Shown: positions 17,727-25,992, numbered from the stretch's first letter. The stretch: DNA of 63,040 nucleotides from Labilithrix sp. (GCA_019637225.1 JAHBWC010000047.1:1-63040), one strand, 5' to 3'. The notes: generated by a model from the sequence alone, not told the origin. Made by a program: numbers and translations.

Positions 17727-19283
17727 GTGATCCGGGCGTGGCTGTCGAGAGGGGCGAGGCTCGCGGGGGCGGGAGGCTCGGGCCGCGCCGTGCTCGTCGC
17801 GCAGCTCGCGGCCATGCTCGCGGGCGTCCTTCTCCTCGGCCTGAAGTGGAGCTCGGTGCGTGACGCCGTGATCGCGCTCGATCACGGCGAGGAGCTCTTC
17901 GCCGACTTCGTCCATCACTATTACCCGACGGTTCGAGACTCGCTCCGCGAGGGCACCCCCGTCGGCGGCTTCTTCTACCCGGCGGGGTTCGCCGTGCTGA
18001 TCGCGCCCCTCGGGTGGCTGTCGCTCGGCGGAGCGACGACCGTCTGGGCGGTCATCGAGCTCGGGTGCGTCGTGTGGGCGGCGACGCGCCTCGTCCGCGC
18101 GGCTTCGCCGGATCGTGCGCTGCTCGCCGTGCTCGGCGCGGCCATCACCGTCACGAGCGTCCCCGTCCTGCACAACCTGAAATGGGGGCAGGTCTCGATC
18201 CTGATCCTGGCGACGACGAGCGCCGCGTTCATCGCCCACGCGCGCGGAAAGCGAGCGCTCGCCGCCGTCCTGCTCGGAGTCGCGACCGGCATCAAGGGCT
18301 ACCCGCTCGTGTTCCTCGCGTGGTTCGCCGCGAAGGGCGATCTCCGCTTCGTGCTTCGCGCCGGCGCGGCGTGCGCGTTCACGCTCGTCGTGCTCCCGCT
18401 CCTCGTGATGGGCCCGTCGCACGCGCTCTTCTTCCAGCGCGTCACGAGCGGCGCGGTGCTCGGCGCCGCCGACGGCGTGCTCCGCGACTTCAACTCGCAG
18501 TACGCACCGGCGCTGCTCAGCCGTTTCTACGTGGGCGGCTGGGACGCCGCTCCGCCCGAGGTCATCGCGTGGAGCGAGCTCGGATCGTACGCGGCCATCA
18601 GCGGCGTCCTCGTCCTCGTGCTCATCGCGGCGCGCTCGACCGCTCCGGGCATCGCCTCGCGCCGCGACTTGCTCGGCTTCGTGCTCATCGCGTGCACGGT
18701 CCCGTTCTGGCTCCGCACGAGCTGGTCGCACTACTTCGTCCACCTGCCGGTCGCCCAGACGCTGCTCGCGGGAGCGTTCGCGCGCGAGCCGCGAGCCCGC
18801 GCGGCGCTCGCGATCGCCGTGCTGGTCGCGCCGTCGGTCTACCTCTCGAGCGTGCTCGGCCTCTTCGCGACCGCCGGCTGGTGGTACTACGCGAACGCCG
18901 GGAGCCTCTTCTTCGCGAACGCGCTCGTGCTCGCCGCCGCGGCCGCCTACGTCGTCGACGCGCACCTCCGTGAGGGAGCGTCGCTCGTGAGCACAGCCCT
19001 TTCGTCCGCGCGGGCGTGGACGAAAAGCCTACGGCGCGGTCAGGGCGCGTTCGCGACGAGCGCGGGCGTGCGCTCAGACGACATGGAGCAAGATCGCCGC
19101 GGCCAGCCAGACGACCAGCGTCGCGAGCAGGACGCCGACGAGCGCGATCGTGAGCACGAGGTCCGCTCGGACGCTCGCCCCACCGCGGCGCACCTGCGCG
19201 CCGGGCGCGCCCCAGCCCTCGTTGATGCGGGCGAAGCCAACACCGGCCCCGAACGCCACGACGAGCGCCGCGAGGAACGGTAG
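17727..19283 (+). CDS. GT87/DUF2029-type membrane glycosyltransferase
   Basis: About 430 residues carry multiple transmembrane helices. The family-type motif GQVSILILATTSAAFIAHA is followed by a short basic loop and LGVATGIKGYP, as in polyprenyl-phosphate-mannose-dependent alpha-mannosyltransferases (DUF2029/GT87). The start is a GTG at 17727 that overlaps the stop of a six-codon upstream reading frame (ATG 17710, MRVAGP, stop 17728-17730). After about 19000 the frame continues for some 90 residues that are R/D/E/A-rich and unlike a membrane protein. That tail lies antisense to the small gene at 19074-19304 and beyond a hairpin at 18999. The true C-terminus is probably near 18970-19000, with a possible indel. 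Confidence 0.75.
   Translation: MIRAWLSRGARLAGAGGSGRAVLVAQLAAMLAGVLLLGLKWSSVRDAVIALDHGEELFADFVHHYYPTVRDSLREGTPVGGFFYPAGFAVLIAPLGWLSLGGATTVWAVIELGCVVWAATRLVRAASPDRALLAVLGAAITVTSVPVLHNLKWGQVSILILATTSAAFIAHARGKRALAAVLLGVATGIKGYPLVFLAWFAAKGDLRFVLRAGAACAFTLVVLPLLVMGPSHALFFQRVTSGAVLGAADGVLRDFNSQYAPALLSRFYVGGWDAAPPEVIAWSELGSYAAISGVLVLVLIAARSTAPGIASRRDLLGFVLIACTVPFWLRTSWSHYFVHLPVAQTLLAGAFAREPRARAALAIAVLVAPSVYLSSVLGLFATAGWWYYANAGSLFFANALVLAAAAAYVVDAHLREGASLVSTALSSARAWTKSLRRGQGAFATSAGVRSDDMEQDRRGQPDDQRREQDADERDREHEVRSDARPTAAHLRAGRAPALVDAGEANTGPERHDERREER
18999..19027. terminator. Hairpin near the end of the GT87 gene
   Basis: CTTTCGTCC, a 10-nt loop, then GGACGAAAAG: an 8-bp stem TTTCGTCC/GGACGAAA between two converging genes. 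It could act as a bidirectional terminator. If so, it supports a GT87 coding end before this point. Confidence 0.4.
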
Positions 19284-19304
19284 CCAGGCGAGGACCGGGT
19301 GCAT
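19074..19304 (-). CDS. Small two-helix membrane protein
   Basis: 76 aa from ATG 19304. There are two clear hydrophobic helices, HPVLAWLPFLAALVVAFGAG and VLTIALVGVLLATLVVWLAA, joined by a short charged loop (FARINEGWG, then RRGGASVRADL). No family was recognised. It lies entirely antisense to the unusual tail of the GT87 reading frame. The hydrophobic pattern and the Met placed exactly before helix 1 favour this strand. It sits downstream of rpsG on the same strand, separated by two hairpins. Confidence 0.55.
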   Translation of the reverse strand: MHPVLAWLPFLAALVVAFGAGVGFARINEGWGAPGAQVRRGGASVRADLVLTIALVGVLLATLVVWLAAAILLHVV

Positions 19305-19441
19305 CGCCCAGGGCGAAGCAACGCGGATGCCCGCCGCGAGGCATCGCGCGGCAGGCACGCCGAGCGCGAGCGGTGACCGGGCGAGCCGCGACCAAGCTCG
19401 GCGGTCTCGTTTGCCGGACCTCGCGCCGACCGAACGCACGA

Positions 19442-19523
19442 ACGCCCGCGATCCGGGAGGAGCGCGGGCGTCGAGTCTCACGCGAACGCACGAACGCCCG
19501 CGGTCCGGGAGGAGCGCGGGCGT
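19442..19523. repeat. Two tandem hairpins (52-bp period) downstream of rpsG
   Basis: Two copies (19442-19471 and 19494-19523) of a 30-nt inverted repeat: ACGCCCGCG(A/G)TCC, a GGGA loop, then GGAGCGCGGGCGT, a 13-bp stem with one mismatch. They share flanking CGAACG sequence. They begin about 30 nt after the rpsG stop codon, so they may end or stabilise the rpsL-rpsG transcript. No T run follows. Confidence 0.6.
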
Positions 19524-19553
19524 CGCGTCACGCGAGCGTGGAAGCCGAGCGGC

Positions 19554-20024
19554 TTACCAGCGGTAGTGCGCGAAGGCCTTGTTCGCCTCCGCCATCTTGT
19601 GCGTGTCGTCCTTCTTCTTGACCGCGTTGCCACGGCCCTGGGCCGCGTCGACGAACTCGGCCGCGAGGCGCTCGCGCATCGTCTTCTCGCCGCGATCGCG
19701 GGCGTAGGTCACGATCCAGCGCATCGCGAGGGCGACGCGGCGCTCCGGACGAACCTCGACCGGAACCTGGTAGGTGGCGCCACCGACGCGACGGCTCTTG
19801 ACCTCGAGCTTCGGCTTGACGTTGTCGAGCGCCTTGCGGAACACCTCGACCGGGTCCTCCTTGAAGCGCTCGCCGATGACGTCGAACGCGCCGTAGAGGA
19901 TGCCCTCCGCGACCGCCTTCTTGCCGTCGAACATCAGGGTGTTCGTGAACTTCGAGACGAGCTTGTCCTTGTACTTCGGGTCCGGAATGATGCGGCGCTT
20001 CGGGACTTCTCTACGTCGGGGCAT
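19554..20024 (-). CDS. rpsG: 30S ribosomal protein S7
   Basis: 156 aa, standard bacterial length. S7 organises the 16S rRNA head with S9 and S19 and is the classical repressor of the str operon in E. coli. MPRRREVPKRRIIPDPKYKDKLVSKF is a typical N-terminus, and KSRRVGGATYQVPVEVRPERR is the signature. It follows rpsL by 34 nt. fusA should come next in most bacteria, but here two hairpins and unrelated genes follow. Confidence 0.97.
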   Translation of the reverse strand: MPRRREVPKRRIIPDPKYKDKLVSKFTNTLMFDGKKAVAEGILYGAFDVIGERFKEDPVEVFRKALDNVKPKLEVKSRRVGGATYQVPVEVRPERRVALAMRWIVTYARDRGEKTMRERLAAEFVDAAQGRGNAVKKKDDTHKMAEANKAFAHYRW

Positions 20025-20058
20025 AACGGTCTCTTTCTACGCGGTAACGGAAGCTCGG

Positions 20059-20457
20059 TCAGGCCTTCGGGCGCTTGACGCCGTACTTGGAGCGCTTGCG
20101 GTTGCGGTTCGCCTTGTTGGTCGACGACGGACCGATCGCGCCCGAGGCGTCGAGCGTCCCGCGGACGACGTGGTAGCGAACGCCCGGGAGGTCCTTCACG
20201 CGGCCACCGCGGATGAGGACGACCGAGTGCTCCTGGAGGTTGTGCCCCTCGCCCGGAATGTACGAGGTCACTTCCATGCCGTTGGTGAGGCGGACGCGGC
20301 AGACCTTGCGAAGCGCCGAGTTCGGCTTCTTCGGGGTCGTCGTGTACACGCGGACGCAAACACCACGCTTCTGCGGACAGCTCTTGAGAGCGGGCGACGC
20401 GGTCTTCACGCGCGCAGCCAGACGCCCGTGGTTGATGAGCTGATTGATCGTCGGCAT
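20059..20457 (-). CDS. rpsL: 30S ribosomal protein S12
   Basis: 132 aa from ATG 20457 (MPTINQLINHGR). S12 lies at the decoding centre. TTPKKPNSALRK and GGRVKDLPGVRYH retain the lysines whose substitution gives streptomycin resistance in E. coli (K42 and K87 equivalents), so the protein looks wild type. The C-terminus RKRSKYGVKRPKA is typical, with a few extra residues in the preceding loop compared with E. coli. It is first in the transcript, about 70 nt downstream of a good promoter, and followed by rpsG. Confidence 0.97.
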   Translation of the reverse strand: MPTINQLINHGRLAARVKTASPALKSCPQKRGVCVRVYTTTPKKPNSALRKVCRVRLTNGMEVTSYIPGEGHNLQEHSVVLIRGGRVKDLPGVRYHVVRGTLDASGAIGPSSTNKANRNRKRSKYGVKRPKA

Positions 20458-20528
20458 CGGAAGGGAATCCTGCGAATATTCTGGCTTCTGGCGCGCCCAA
20501 TGCGCGAGAGGGCCTTCGGGGAGCGCGC

Positions 20529-20556
20529 ACTCTAGTCGCGGTCTCTTTCCTGTCAA
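20529..20556 (-). promoter_or_regulatory. Sigma-70-type promoter for rpsL-rpsG
   Basis: On the minus strand TTGACA (20551-20556), a 16-nt spacer, then TAGAGT (20529-20534). The predicted start lies about 65 nt before the rpsL ATG. It is the best -35 box seen in the window, as expected for a ribosomal-protein promoter. Confidence 0.75.
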
Positions 20557-20610
20557 GGGTTTAGGCCAGCAAGCGCGATGCCCGCTCTTTTCCCGCGTTT
20601 TCCCGGGTCT

Positions 20611-21813
20611 TCAGGGCTCGGTCCGCACGCCCGCCGGGATCCGGCAGCCCAGGGTCGCGGGGCTCCATGCGAGCCCCCGGCAGACCCACGTCTTCATCGT
20701 CCCGCGCTCGTCCGCCCCGCACCTCCAGGTCTCGGCGTTCAGGTCGGTGCACGCCCCGGGCGGCGGGACAGCGGCGTCGCCCGTCCCGCTCGCGCCCGAG
20801 AACGCGAGCAGCGCGCCGCTCGCGCCGGGCCCCGTGTCGAGCAGGGTCGCGAGCGAGCCGCCCATCTCGGCGCGCCAGAGCAGGCGAGGCCCTCCGCCGT
20901 GGTCGGTCGCGATGTAGGGAGAGCCGCGCTCGCTCGGACCGAGGATCGCCTGCGTCTTGATCGCGTGCCCGCTGTCGACGATGACCGCGCGGTAGAGGCG
21001 GCTCTGCTCTGCGACGCCGCCGACCCATCGAACGAAGCGGACGTCGACGACGCTGCCGATGTCGACGTCGGAGAGCGCGGCGAGCGCGTCGATGCACGGG
21101 ACGGCCGGATCGCTCGTGCAGTCCGCGAGCGCCCGCTCCATCCGCCACGGCTCTCGCACGATGCGGTAGACGAAGTTCGTCGCCATGATGTCGCTCGTCG
21201 CGCTCGGCGTCTGGTAGCGCGTGAGCGCCGCCGGGACGAAGTCGCGCGCGTTCACGAGCTCGTACGCCGCGGTCGTGCCGTCGCGGAGCTGCTCGGGCGA
21301 CAGCTCGGAGAAGATCTCGACGTTCGTGCGGGTGTCCGCGCGCGTGAACCTCGGCGTGTCCGGCCGGAGCGCGAACCACGACTTGATCGCCTCGACGCCC
21401 GCGGTGCGCGGTAGCACCGGCAAGCGGACCGTGTCGATGGTGCGCTGCATCTCCGGGGCGGGTGTCCATCCGAAGCCCTCGCTCGACGCCGGGCGCGCGG
21501 GACGGAAGAAGTCGTCGTAGATCTGCTTCGCCTTCCGCAGCGACGGCGCTCCGGAGTGCGTCGAGAGCGTGCACGCGGGCGGCGGACGGCCGGCGACGCA
21601 GCCGCCGTCGTAGAAGTCGTCGACTCCCGGCGGCAGGTGCGGGAGCAGCGGCACGCGCCGCGCGGAGCTCTGGGCGCTCGCCGAGACATCCATCGCCTCG
21701 TCGATCTCCGAGCTGCATCCGCTCGCGGAGGATGCGAGGACGAGCATCGTGGCGAGGAGCCCGGTCGTCGTGAGAGCCGTCGAGGGCGTGGCGAGCGCGC
21801 GGCGTGTCTTCAT
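20611..21813 (-). CDS. Large secreted lipoprotein, unknown function
   Basis: 400 aa from ATG 21813. A 33-residue signal peptide ends in LASSASGC. A short acidic/Ser linker is followed by a mixed domain with no recognised family. It includes PPGVDDFYDGGC, then TRYQTPSATSDIMATNFVYR, and a C-terminal stretch with cysteines (GACTDLNAETWRC, then CRGLAW and GCRIP). The overall pattern is of an exported surface protein. A 17-bp element at 21908-21924, 94 nt upstream and co-oriented, also occurs at two other genes. It converges on rpsL from a separate transcript. Confidence 0.75.
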   Translation of the reverse strand: MKTRRALATPSTALTTTGLLATMLVLASSASGCSSEIDEAMDVSASAQSSARRVPLLPHLPPGVDDFYDGGCVAGRPPPACTLSTHSGAPSLRKAKQIYDDFFRPARPASSEGFGWTPAPEMQRTIDTVRLPVLPRTAGVEAIKSWFALRPDTPRFTRADTRTNVEIFSELSPEQLRDGTTAAYELVNARDFVPAALTRYQTPSATSDIMATNFVYRIVREPWRMERALADCTSDPAVPCIDALAALSDVDIGSVVDVRFVRWVGGVAEQSRLYRAVIVDSGHAIKTQAILGPSERGSPYIATDHGGGPRLLWRAEMGGSLATLLDTGPGASGALLAFSGASGTGDAAVPPPGACTDLNAETWRCGADERGTMKTWVCRGLAWSPATLGCRIPAGVRTEP

Positions 21814-21907
21814 GGCGGGCCCGAACAGCAACGCCCATGCCCCGAGGACGCGAGCGCGATCGCTCGGCCAATTCCGCCTCGCGGCCCGCGGCGGGCGCGC
21901 GGGCCGG

Positions 21908-21924
21908 TGTCGACGGCAGTCCAC
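21908..21924 (-). promoter_or_regulatory. 17-bp element GTGGAC-N4-GTCGACA, copy C
   Basis: On the minus strand GTGGACTGCCGTCGACA, 94 nt upstream of the lipoprotein at 21813. It is preceded by GGATCCCTC. A weaker half copy (GGATCCCCTGTGGAC) occurs about 95 nt further upstream near 22016-22030. Confidence 0.45.
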
Positions 21925-22125
21925 GAGGGATCCAACCGGCGACGAGGGCGCACGCGTCGGAGGAGAGGCGTGTCGAGGCGCGCGAGGGCGCGCCTTCCCG
22001 CGGAGAGGACAGGCGTCCACAGGGGATCCGGGCGTCGGCCCCCCGAACGAGGCAACCCCGCGAAAGAACGGGGCCGCCACGCGGCACGCAGCGTGCTGAT
22101 TCCCTGGTCGAGAAGGGAGCAGAGG

Positions 22126-22707
22126 ATGTTCGGAACGAAGGTCGCGTGGGGATGTGGTGTCGCGCTGCTCGGCGCGCTGGTCGGGGGCTGCGCGCCCGCG
22201 GAGGACGACGAGCCGTCGAGCGCGTCGAGCGCGGAGGTGGGAACGCGGAGGCGCACGGTCACGTGCGCCGAGGACGGATCGGCGGCGAGCGCCTCGCTCA
22301 CGATTCGCTACGGCTCCACCGAAGCGCTGACCGTCGTGCCGGGCTGGGAGCTCTCGCCCGAGGCCGTGATGCCGATCCTCGTCCGCCCCTCCGAGATCGA
22401 GCTCGGAGAGGATCTCCCCGGACGCGGGTACTACCTCGACTACCAGGTGCTCCCCCTCTCGCTGGATCGGCGCGGCCCGATCTTTCCGGGCGAGACGACG
22501 GGGTCCGTCCACACCGACGACTACGTGAGCCGGCCGTCGTTCACGACGCGCGTCACCGACACGATGCCGATCGAGCTCCCCGAGCTCGTGAGTGGGACCG
22601 ATCCCGGGGGCTTCGTCATCCGCGTCACTTACGGGCACGCGCCCGGCGACGTCGCGGCGGCGCCGCCGCCCGCGCACGTCACGCTGCAGTTCGCCTGCAG
22701 GCTGTAG
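22126..22707 (+). CDS. Small secreted lipoprotein, unknown function
   Basis: 193 aa; ATG preceded by GGGAG and AGAGG. The signal peptide ends in ALVGGC, with a Ser/Asp/Glu linker (APAEDDEPSSASSAEV). The mature domain (about 170 residues) is predicted mostly beta by its alternating pattern, with CAEDGSAASASLTIRYGS at the start and HVTLQFACRL at the end; two Cys may form one disulfide. No family was recognised. It is divergent from the 20611-21813 lipoprotein and followed 87 nt later by another lipoprotein on the same strand. Confidence 0.75.
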   Translation: MFGTKVAWGCGVALLGALVGGCAPAEDDEPSSASSAEVGTRRRTVTCAEDGSAASASLTIRYGSTEALTVVPGWELSPEAVMPILVRPSEIELGEDLPGRGYYLDYQVLPLSLDRRGPIFPGETTGSVHTDDYVSRPSFTTRVTDTMPIELPELVSGTDPGGFVIRVTYGHAPGDVAAAPPPAHVTLQFACRL

Positions 22708-22794
22708 CGCAATCGCTTGCTCTCGAGCGCGGGGGACACGCGCCGGGAGGTCTCGACACACTTTTTTCTCTGGGGAACGAGGAGGAGGAGACAC

Positions 22795-24459
22795 ATGCGG
22801 TACGGCCTGATGACTGGCGTGATGGTGCTGGCTGGGGGACTGTCGATCGCGGCGTGCGAATCGTCGAAGCCGGAGCCGCCGCCGTTCGAGCTCGCGGGAC
22901 CGAAGTCGAAGCAGGACGTCGAGCTCTCGCCGAACGCCGTCCAGCTCGACACCGCCGAGTCCGAGGACGTGAAGGTCCTGCGCGACGCGCTCGTCTTCCC
23001 GGTGAAAGGTCACGAGCGCGTCGTCGCGCGCCTCGATCGCGACGTGGTGCTCTTCGGCATGCCGAGCACGTCGAAGCCGGAGCAGAACGAGAACGGCTTC
23101 TTGCGTCGCGTCGTCACGTTCTCGTGGTCGAAGGACGAGACCGAGGTCGTCGTGCAGACCGAGCCGGCGACGCTCGCCGACGTCGTCCAGCGCGGACAGA
23201 TGGTGATGAACTTCACCCAGCCCGACCGTCCGCCGCCGGCGTCGACCGGCGTACGTCCGAAGAGCGAGGTCCAGGGCGGCTGGGTCCTCGAGGGCACGGT
23301 GCCGACGGTCGGCCTGGACATCCCGATCGTCATCCCGGCGTCGAACGTCTCGGGCGAGGCGAAGGTGCGCTTCGGCGGCTCGTACTCGATCGCTCCGCAG
23401 GTCTGGGCCGACGCGCGCTACCGCGACACCGGCGACCGGACGGACCTCATCAACTGCTTCCAGCCGCGCCCCGCCTGTGCCCAGACCGGAGATCTCGCGC
23501 CGCTCGCCTACTGCCGCGAGGAGTCCTACTGGAACATCCTCGGCATCGGCGGCGAGCAGTTCACGCGCTTCGGCATGTGGTGCGCCGAGGGCAAGGAGCC
23601 CGGCCAGGGGCCCGCCGGTCGCCTCTTCTGCGACGGCCACGGCAACGGCTGCATCGAGCAGTGCTCGAGTCGCTACGGCGCGGGATCGACCTGCGTCGCG
23701 CAATCCGCGGGGACCGACGACCAGTGCCTGGAGATCCCCGGCACCGAGATCCCTCGGACGTGCCGCAGCCGGAGCGAGCTCACGCGCCTCGAGCTCGGCG
23801 CCGGGCTCGACATCAACGTCTCCGTCGACTTCTCCGCCTCGATCAACGCGAAGGTGAACAACAAGACCGCGTACGATCAGATTCCGGGCAACCCGGGCGT
23901 CGGCACCGTCCAGATCGTCGCGCCGATCTCGCGGAACTTCATCCTCCCCGGCGCCGTGCCGATCCCCGTCCAGGTGCGCGGAGAGGCCGTGTCCGTCTGC
24001 ACCGTGTCGGTGTTCGGCGAGCTCGAGGCCGCGGCGCACTTCGACATCCACCTCAACCCGCGATTCGGCATCGTCTACGAGGAGGGCAAGTTCTCGCCGC
24101 TGCCGTTCGTGCAGCCGGAGGCCAACCTCGACGTCCAGGTGACGGCCGCCGCCGGCGCCAGGATCAAGTGCTTCCCCATCCAGCCGAAGCTGACGATCTT
24201 CCTCTTCGACGGGAACCTCTTCGGCATCGGACCGTTCGTGAAGGGCGGCTACTACAAGGAGATGTCCGCCGTGATGGAGACGGACGACTCCTGCGCCGTG
24301 CGCTTCACGCACAAGGACGGCGTCGAGGTCACCATCGGCGGCGAGATGTCGATCTTCGGCGTCGACATCACACCGGAGCTCGTCAAGCGCGGGGTCACGC
24401 TCGGGACCAACTGGCCCTCGATGCCGTCGACCTGCTGGCCCCGCCCGGCGCCGTTGTGA
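22795..24459 (+). CDS. Large secreted lipoprotein, unknown function
   Basis: 554 aa from ATG 22795, with a strong GGAGGAGGAG ribosome binding site. The signal peptide ends in LSIAAC. The mature part is beta-rich, with a Cys-rich central segment (about 240-330: CREESYW, MWCAEGKEPG, FCDGHGNGCIEQC) and a repetitive beta C-terminal half (NVSVDFSASINAKVNN, AHFDIHLNPRFGIVY). No family was recognised. The last 48 nt, encoding WPSMPSTCWPRPAPL and the stop, recur at 27182-27229 with 3 mismatches, as if a second copy of this gene once ended there. Confidence 0.75.
   Translation: MRYGLMTGVMVLAGGLSIAACESSKPEPPPFELAGPKSKQDVELSPNAVQLDTAESEDVKVLRDALVFPVKGHERVVARLDRDVVLFGMPSTSKPEQNENGFLRRVVTFSWSKDETEVVVQTEPATLADVVQRGQMVMNFTQPDRPPPASTGVRPKSEVQGGWVLEGTVPTVGLDIPIVIPASNVSGEAKVRFGGSYSIAPQVWADARYRDTGDRTDLINCFQPRPACAQTGDLAPLAYCREESYWNILGIGGEQFTRFGMWCAEGKEPGQGPAGRLFCDGHGNGCIEQCSSRYGAGSTCVAQSAGTDDQCLEIPGTEIPRTCRSRSELTRLELGAGLDINVSVDFSASINAKVNNKTAYDQIPGNPGVGTVQIVAPISRNFILPGAVPIPVQVRGEAVSVCTVSVFGELEAAAHFDIHLNPRFGIVYEEGKFSPLPFVQPEANLDVQVTAAAGARIKCFPIQPKLTIFLFDGNLFGIGPFVKGGYYKEMSAVMETDDSCAVRFTHKDGVEVTIGGEMSIFGVDITPELVKRGVTLGTNWPSMPSTCWPRPAPL
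24412..24459 (+). repeat. Direct repeat, left copy (48 bp)
   Basis: The 3' end of the lipoprotein gene including its stop codon; 45 of 48 bases match 27182-27229. The two copies bracket about 2.7 kb containing an Imm11-like gene, a small lipoprotein gene and an RCC1-repeat lipoprotein gene. Confidence 0.8.
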
Positions 24460-24512
24460 CGGCTCTGCGGACGCGCTCAGGGGAGCGAGAGGGGATCCAT
24501 CAGGACCGAACC

Positions 24513-25169
24513 TCACCGATCGAGTACGTCGCCCATTTCGAGAAACGACACATTCTTGAAGTCGTGGTTCTCGATGAGTGCCTTCACGTCATCGGTGCAA
24601 AACACCCACGCGGGGAATTCCTCCACCCGAAACACGCCCCGCATTTTCGGCACAACCAGGGCTTGTCCTTCGACACGAGGGTGCAGCACCGAGACAAGTT
24701 CCATTCGCTGCTGGTCCCAGACTCTCTCCCATCGCTGAGCCCCAACGACCTCGAGCTGGCTGGAGCCGTCGTCTCGCAGTACCTCGTGAAGCGTAGAGAG
24801 TTCGCGATCCGAAGCCGTCCACGCCGTAACCCAGAGATCCCATAACGGCGGCCCTTCATACGGAAGCTTCACGCGTGACTTCTTCGACCGCCGCTTCGCG
24901 GGCTCCGCGCTCTCCTGCATCTCCACTGGGCGAAGGTCGAAGCCCGCAACCCCGGACTCTTGCAGTGCCTGACCCACCCCATCCGTCACGACGAGATCGG
25001 TATCAAATCCGGGCCAAGTGAAGTCTCCTACGATGTCCGAGCCGGACTCCCAGTCGAGAACGATATTGCGAGCACGAATCTTGTACTCACCATCCTGCCA
25101 CGTCCCGCCGACTCGTCCGGCCCGAGCAAACCGATAGTCGAATGGGTCCGTGAAACGCCACAGTTTCAT
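24513..25169 (-). CDS. Imm11/DUF1629-like putative immunity protein
   Basis: 218 aa; ATG 25169 with GGAGG 9 nt upstream. No signal peptide, acidic, cytosolic. It resembles the Imm11/DUF1629 immunity group: an N-terminal half with DIVGDFTWPGFDTDLVVTD, then ALQESGVAGFDLRPVEM. The C-terminal half repeats the same idea with EEFPAWVFCTDDVKALIE, then FKNVSFLEMGDV. In that family such proteins neutralise contact-dependent or polymorphic toxins. The assignment rests on recalled pattern, not alignment. No toxin gene is adjacent. Base composition is less GC-rich than in neighbouring blocks, suggesting transfer. Confidence 0.55.
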   Translation of the reverse strand: MKLWRFTDPFDYRFARAGRVGGTWQDGEYKIRARNIVLDWESGSDIVGDFTWPGFDTDLVVTDGVGQALQESGVAGFDLRPVEMQESAEPAKRRSKKSRVKLPYEGPPLWDLWVTAWTASDRELSTLHEVLRDDGSSQLEVVGAQRWERVWDQQRMELVSVLHPRVEGQALVVPKMRGVFRVEEFPAWVFCTDDVKALIENHDFKNVSFLEMGDVLDR

Positions 25170-25293
25170 GGTCTGTAACCTCCAGCCCGAACTGCCTGAC
25201 CAGAGCCTCGCGGACGAGAACTTCCTTCAGTGCCAGCGTCCTGCCAAGATCGTTCAGCCGCGGCTCGAACGCTCTATTGTACACGTCAAGAAA

Positions 25294-25674
25294 ATGGACC
25301 GCGGACACCCGCAACTTCTCCGCAACCTATTTGCCTTGGCCATCGTCCCGCTACTCAGCTGCGACGACTGCCCGGAAAATGCGCGAACGTGTCCCTCCTG
25401 CCCGCCTGTGGCCACGTCCTGTTCCGACAAGTGCGACGCCATTAGAGGATCGCGCATCGATCCCCAGAGAGGGTGTCGGCAGTCGTATGAGGTGATCGCG
25501 TGCCAACCGCACCAAACGGAGGTGCAGCTCCCGGCGCCGTGCAATGTGCGGGTCTCCGACGGCGTGGCTTTCATGGTCCCTAGCGGGATACTCACGCAAT
25601 CTTCGTGGCGGCCATGTACCGAGGCTGAGCAGAAACCGTTCGAGGCCGGTTTCTGCCCTGACGTGAAGTTCTGA
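25294..25674 (+). CDS. Small Cys-rich lipoprotein
   Basis: 126 aa from ATG 25294; the frame is open further upstream but only this Met places a signal peptide correctly (LRNLFALAIVPLLSC). The mature part is Cys-rich: CDDCPENARTCPSCPP, then CSDKCD, CRQSYEVIAC and CTEAEQKPFEAGFC. Its Ser/Pro-poor makeup differs from the other lipoproteins here. It is divergent from the Imm11-like gene. Function unknown; possibly an accessory of the immunity island. Confidence 0.55.
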   Translation: MDRGHPQLLRNLFALAIVPLLSCDDCPENARTCPSCPPVATSCSDKCDAIRGSRIDPQRGCRQSYEVIACQPHQTEVQLPAPCNVRVSDGVAFMVPSGILTQSSWRPCTEAEQKPFEAGFCPDVKF

Positions 25675-25992
25675 ACGAGCGCGTAGGAAGCGCTCGCGAG
25701 CCCCTCCACGGGAGCCACGGGAGCGTGCACGTAGGCAACGCCGTACTTACGACAGGTCTCCTCCTGCTCTTTGCGTTCGTGGTGCATTCGTCCTACATAC
25801 CCAGTCCCCCGCCTACTTCTCCAAGACGGCGCCGCCCGATCGGATCGGCGTCTGAAACGCACTCTTCAGCGTGACGCCGAGCGCGTCGAGGATGAGGCTA
25901 GGCCTCGGGGCTCGAGCTTCCTTGCCGACTGGCAGACGTTCTTCCGCGACGAGCTCGGACTTCCGATCGACGCGGTCCTGTACCCTGGGGCG
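25675..25992. other. 318-nt gap in the immunity island
   Basis: No convincing gene. A minus-strand frame reads MHHERKEQEETCRKYGVAYV, then HAPVAPVEGLASASYALVQ, before running antisense into the small lipoprotein gene; it could be a gene remnant. On the plus strand the frame entering the RCC1 gene is open for 70 codons before its signal peptide but has no sensible start. Confidence 0.4.

Noticed and set aside
25087..25314. 75-aa minus-strand frame (LDVYNRAFEPRLNDLGRTLA) upstream of and overlapping the Imm11-like gene
   Set aside because: Only a TTG start, no clear RBS and an 80-nt overlap with a better-supported gene; could be a remnant but cannot be supported.
25680..25862. Minus-strand frame with CRKYGVAYVHAPVAPVEGLA
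   Set aside because: Looks peptide-like but continues antisense through the small Cys-rich lipoprotein gene and matches no family I know.
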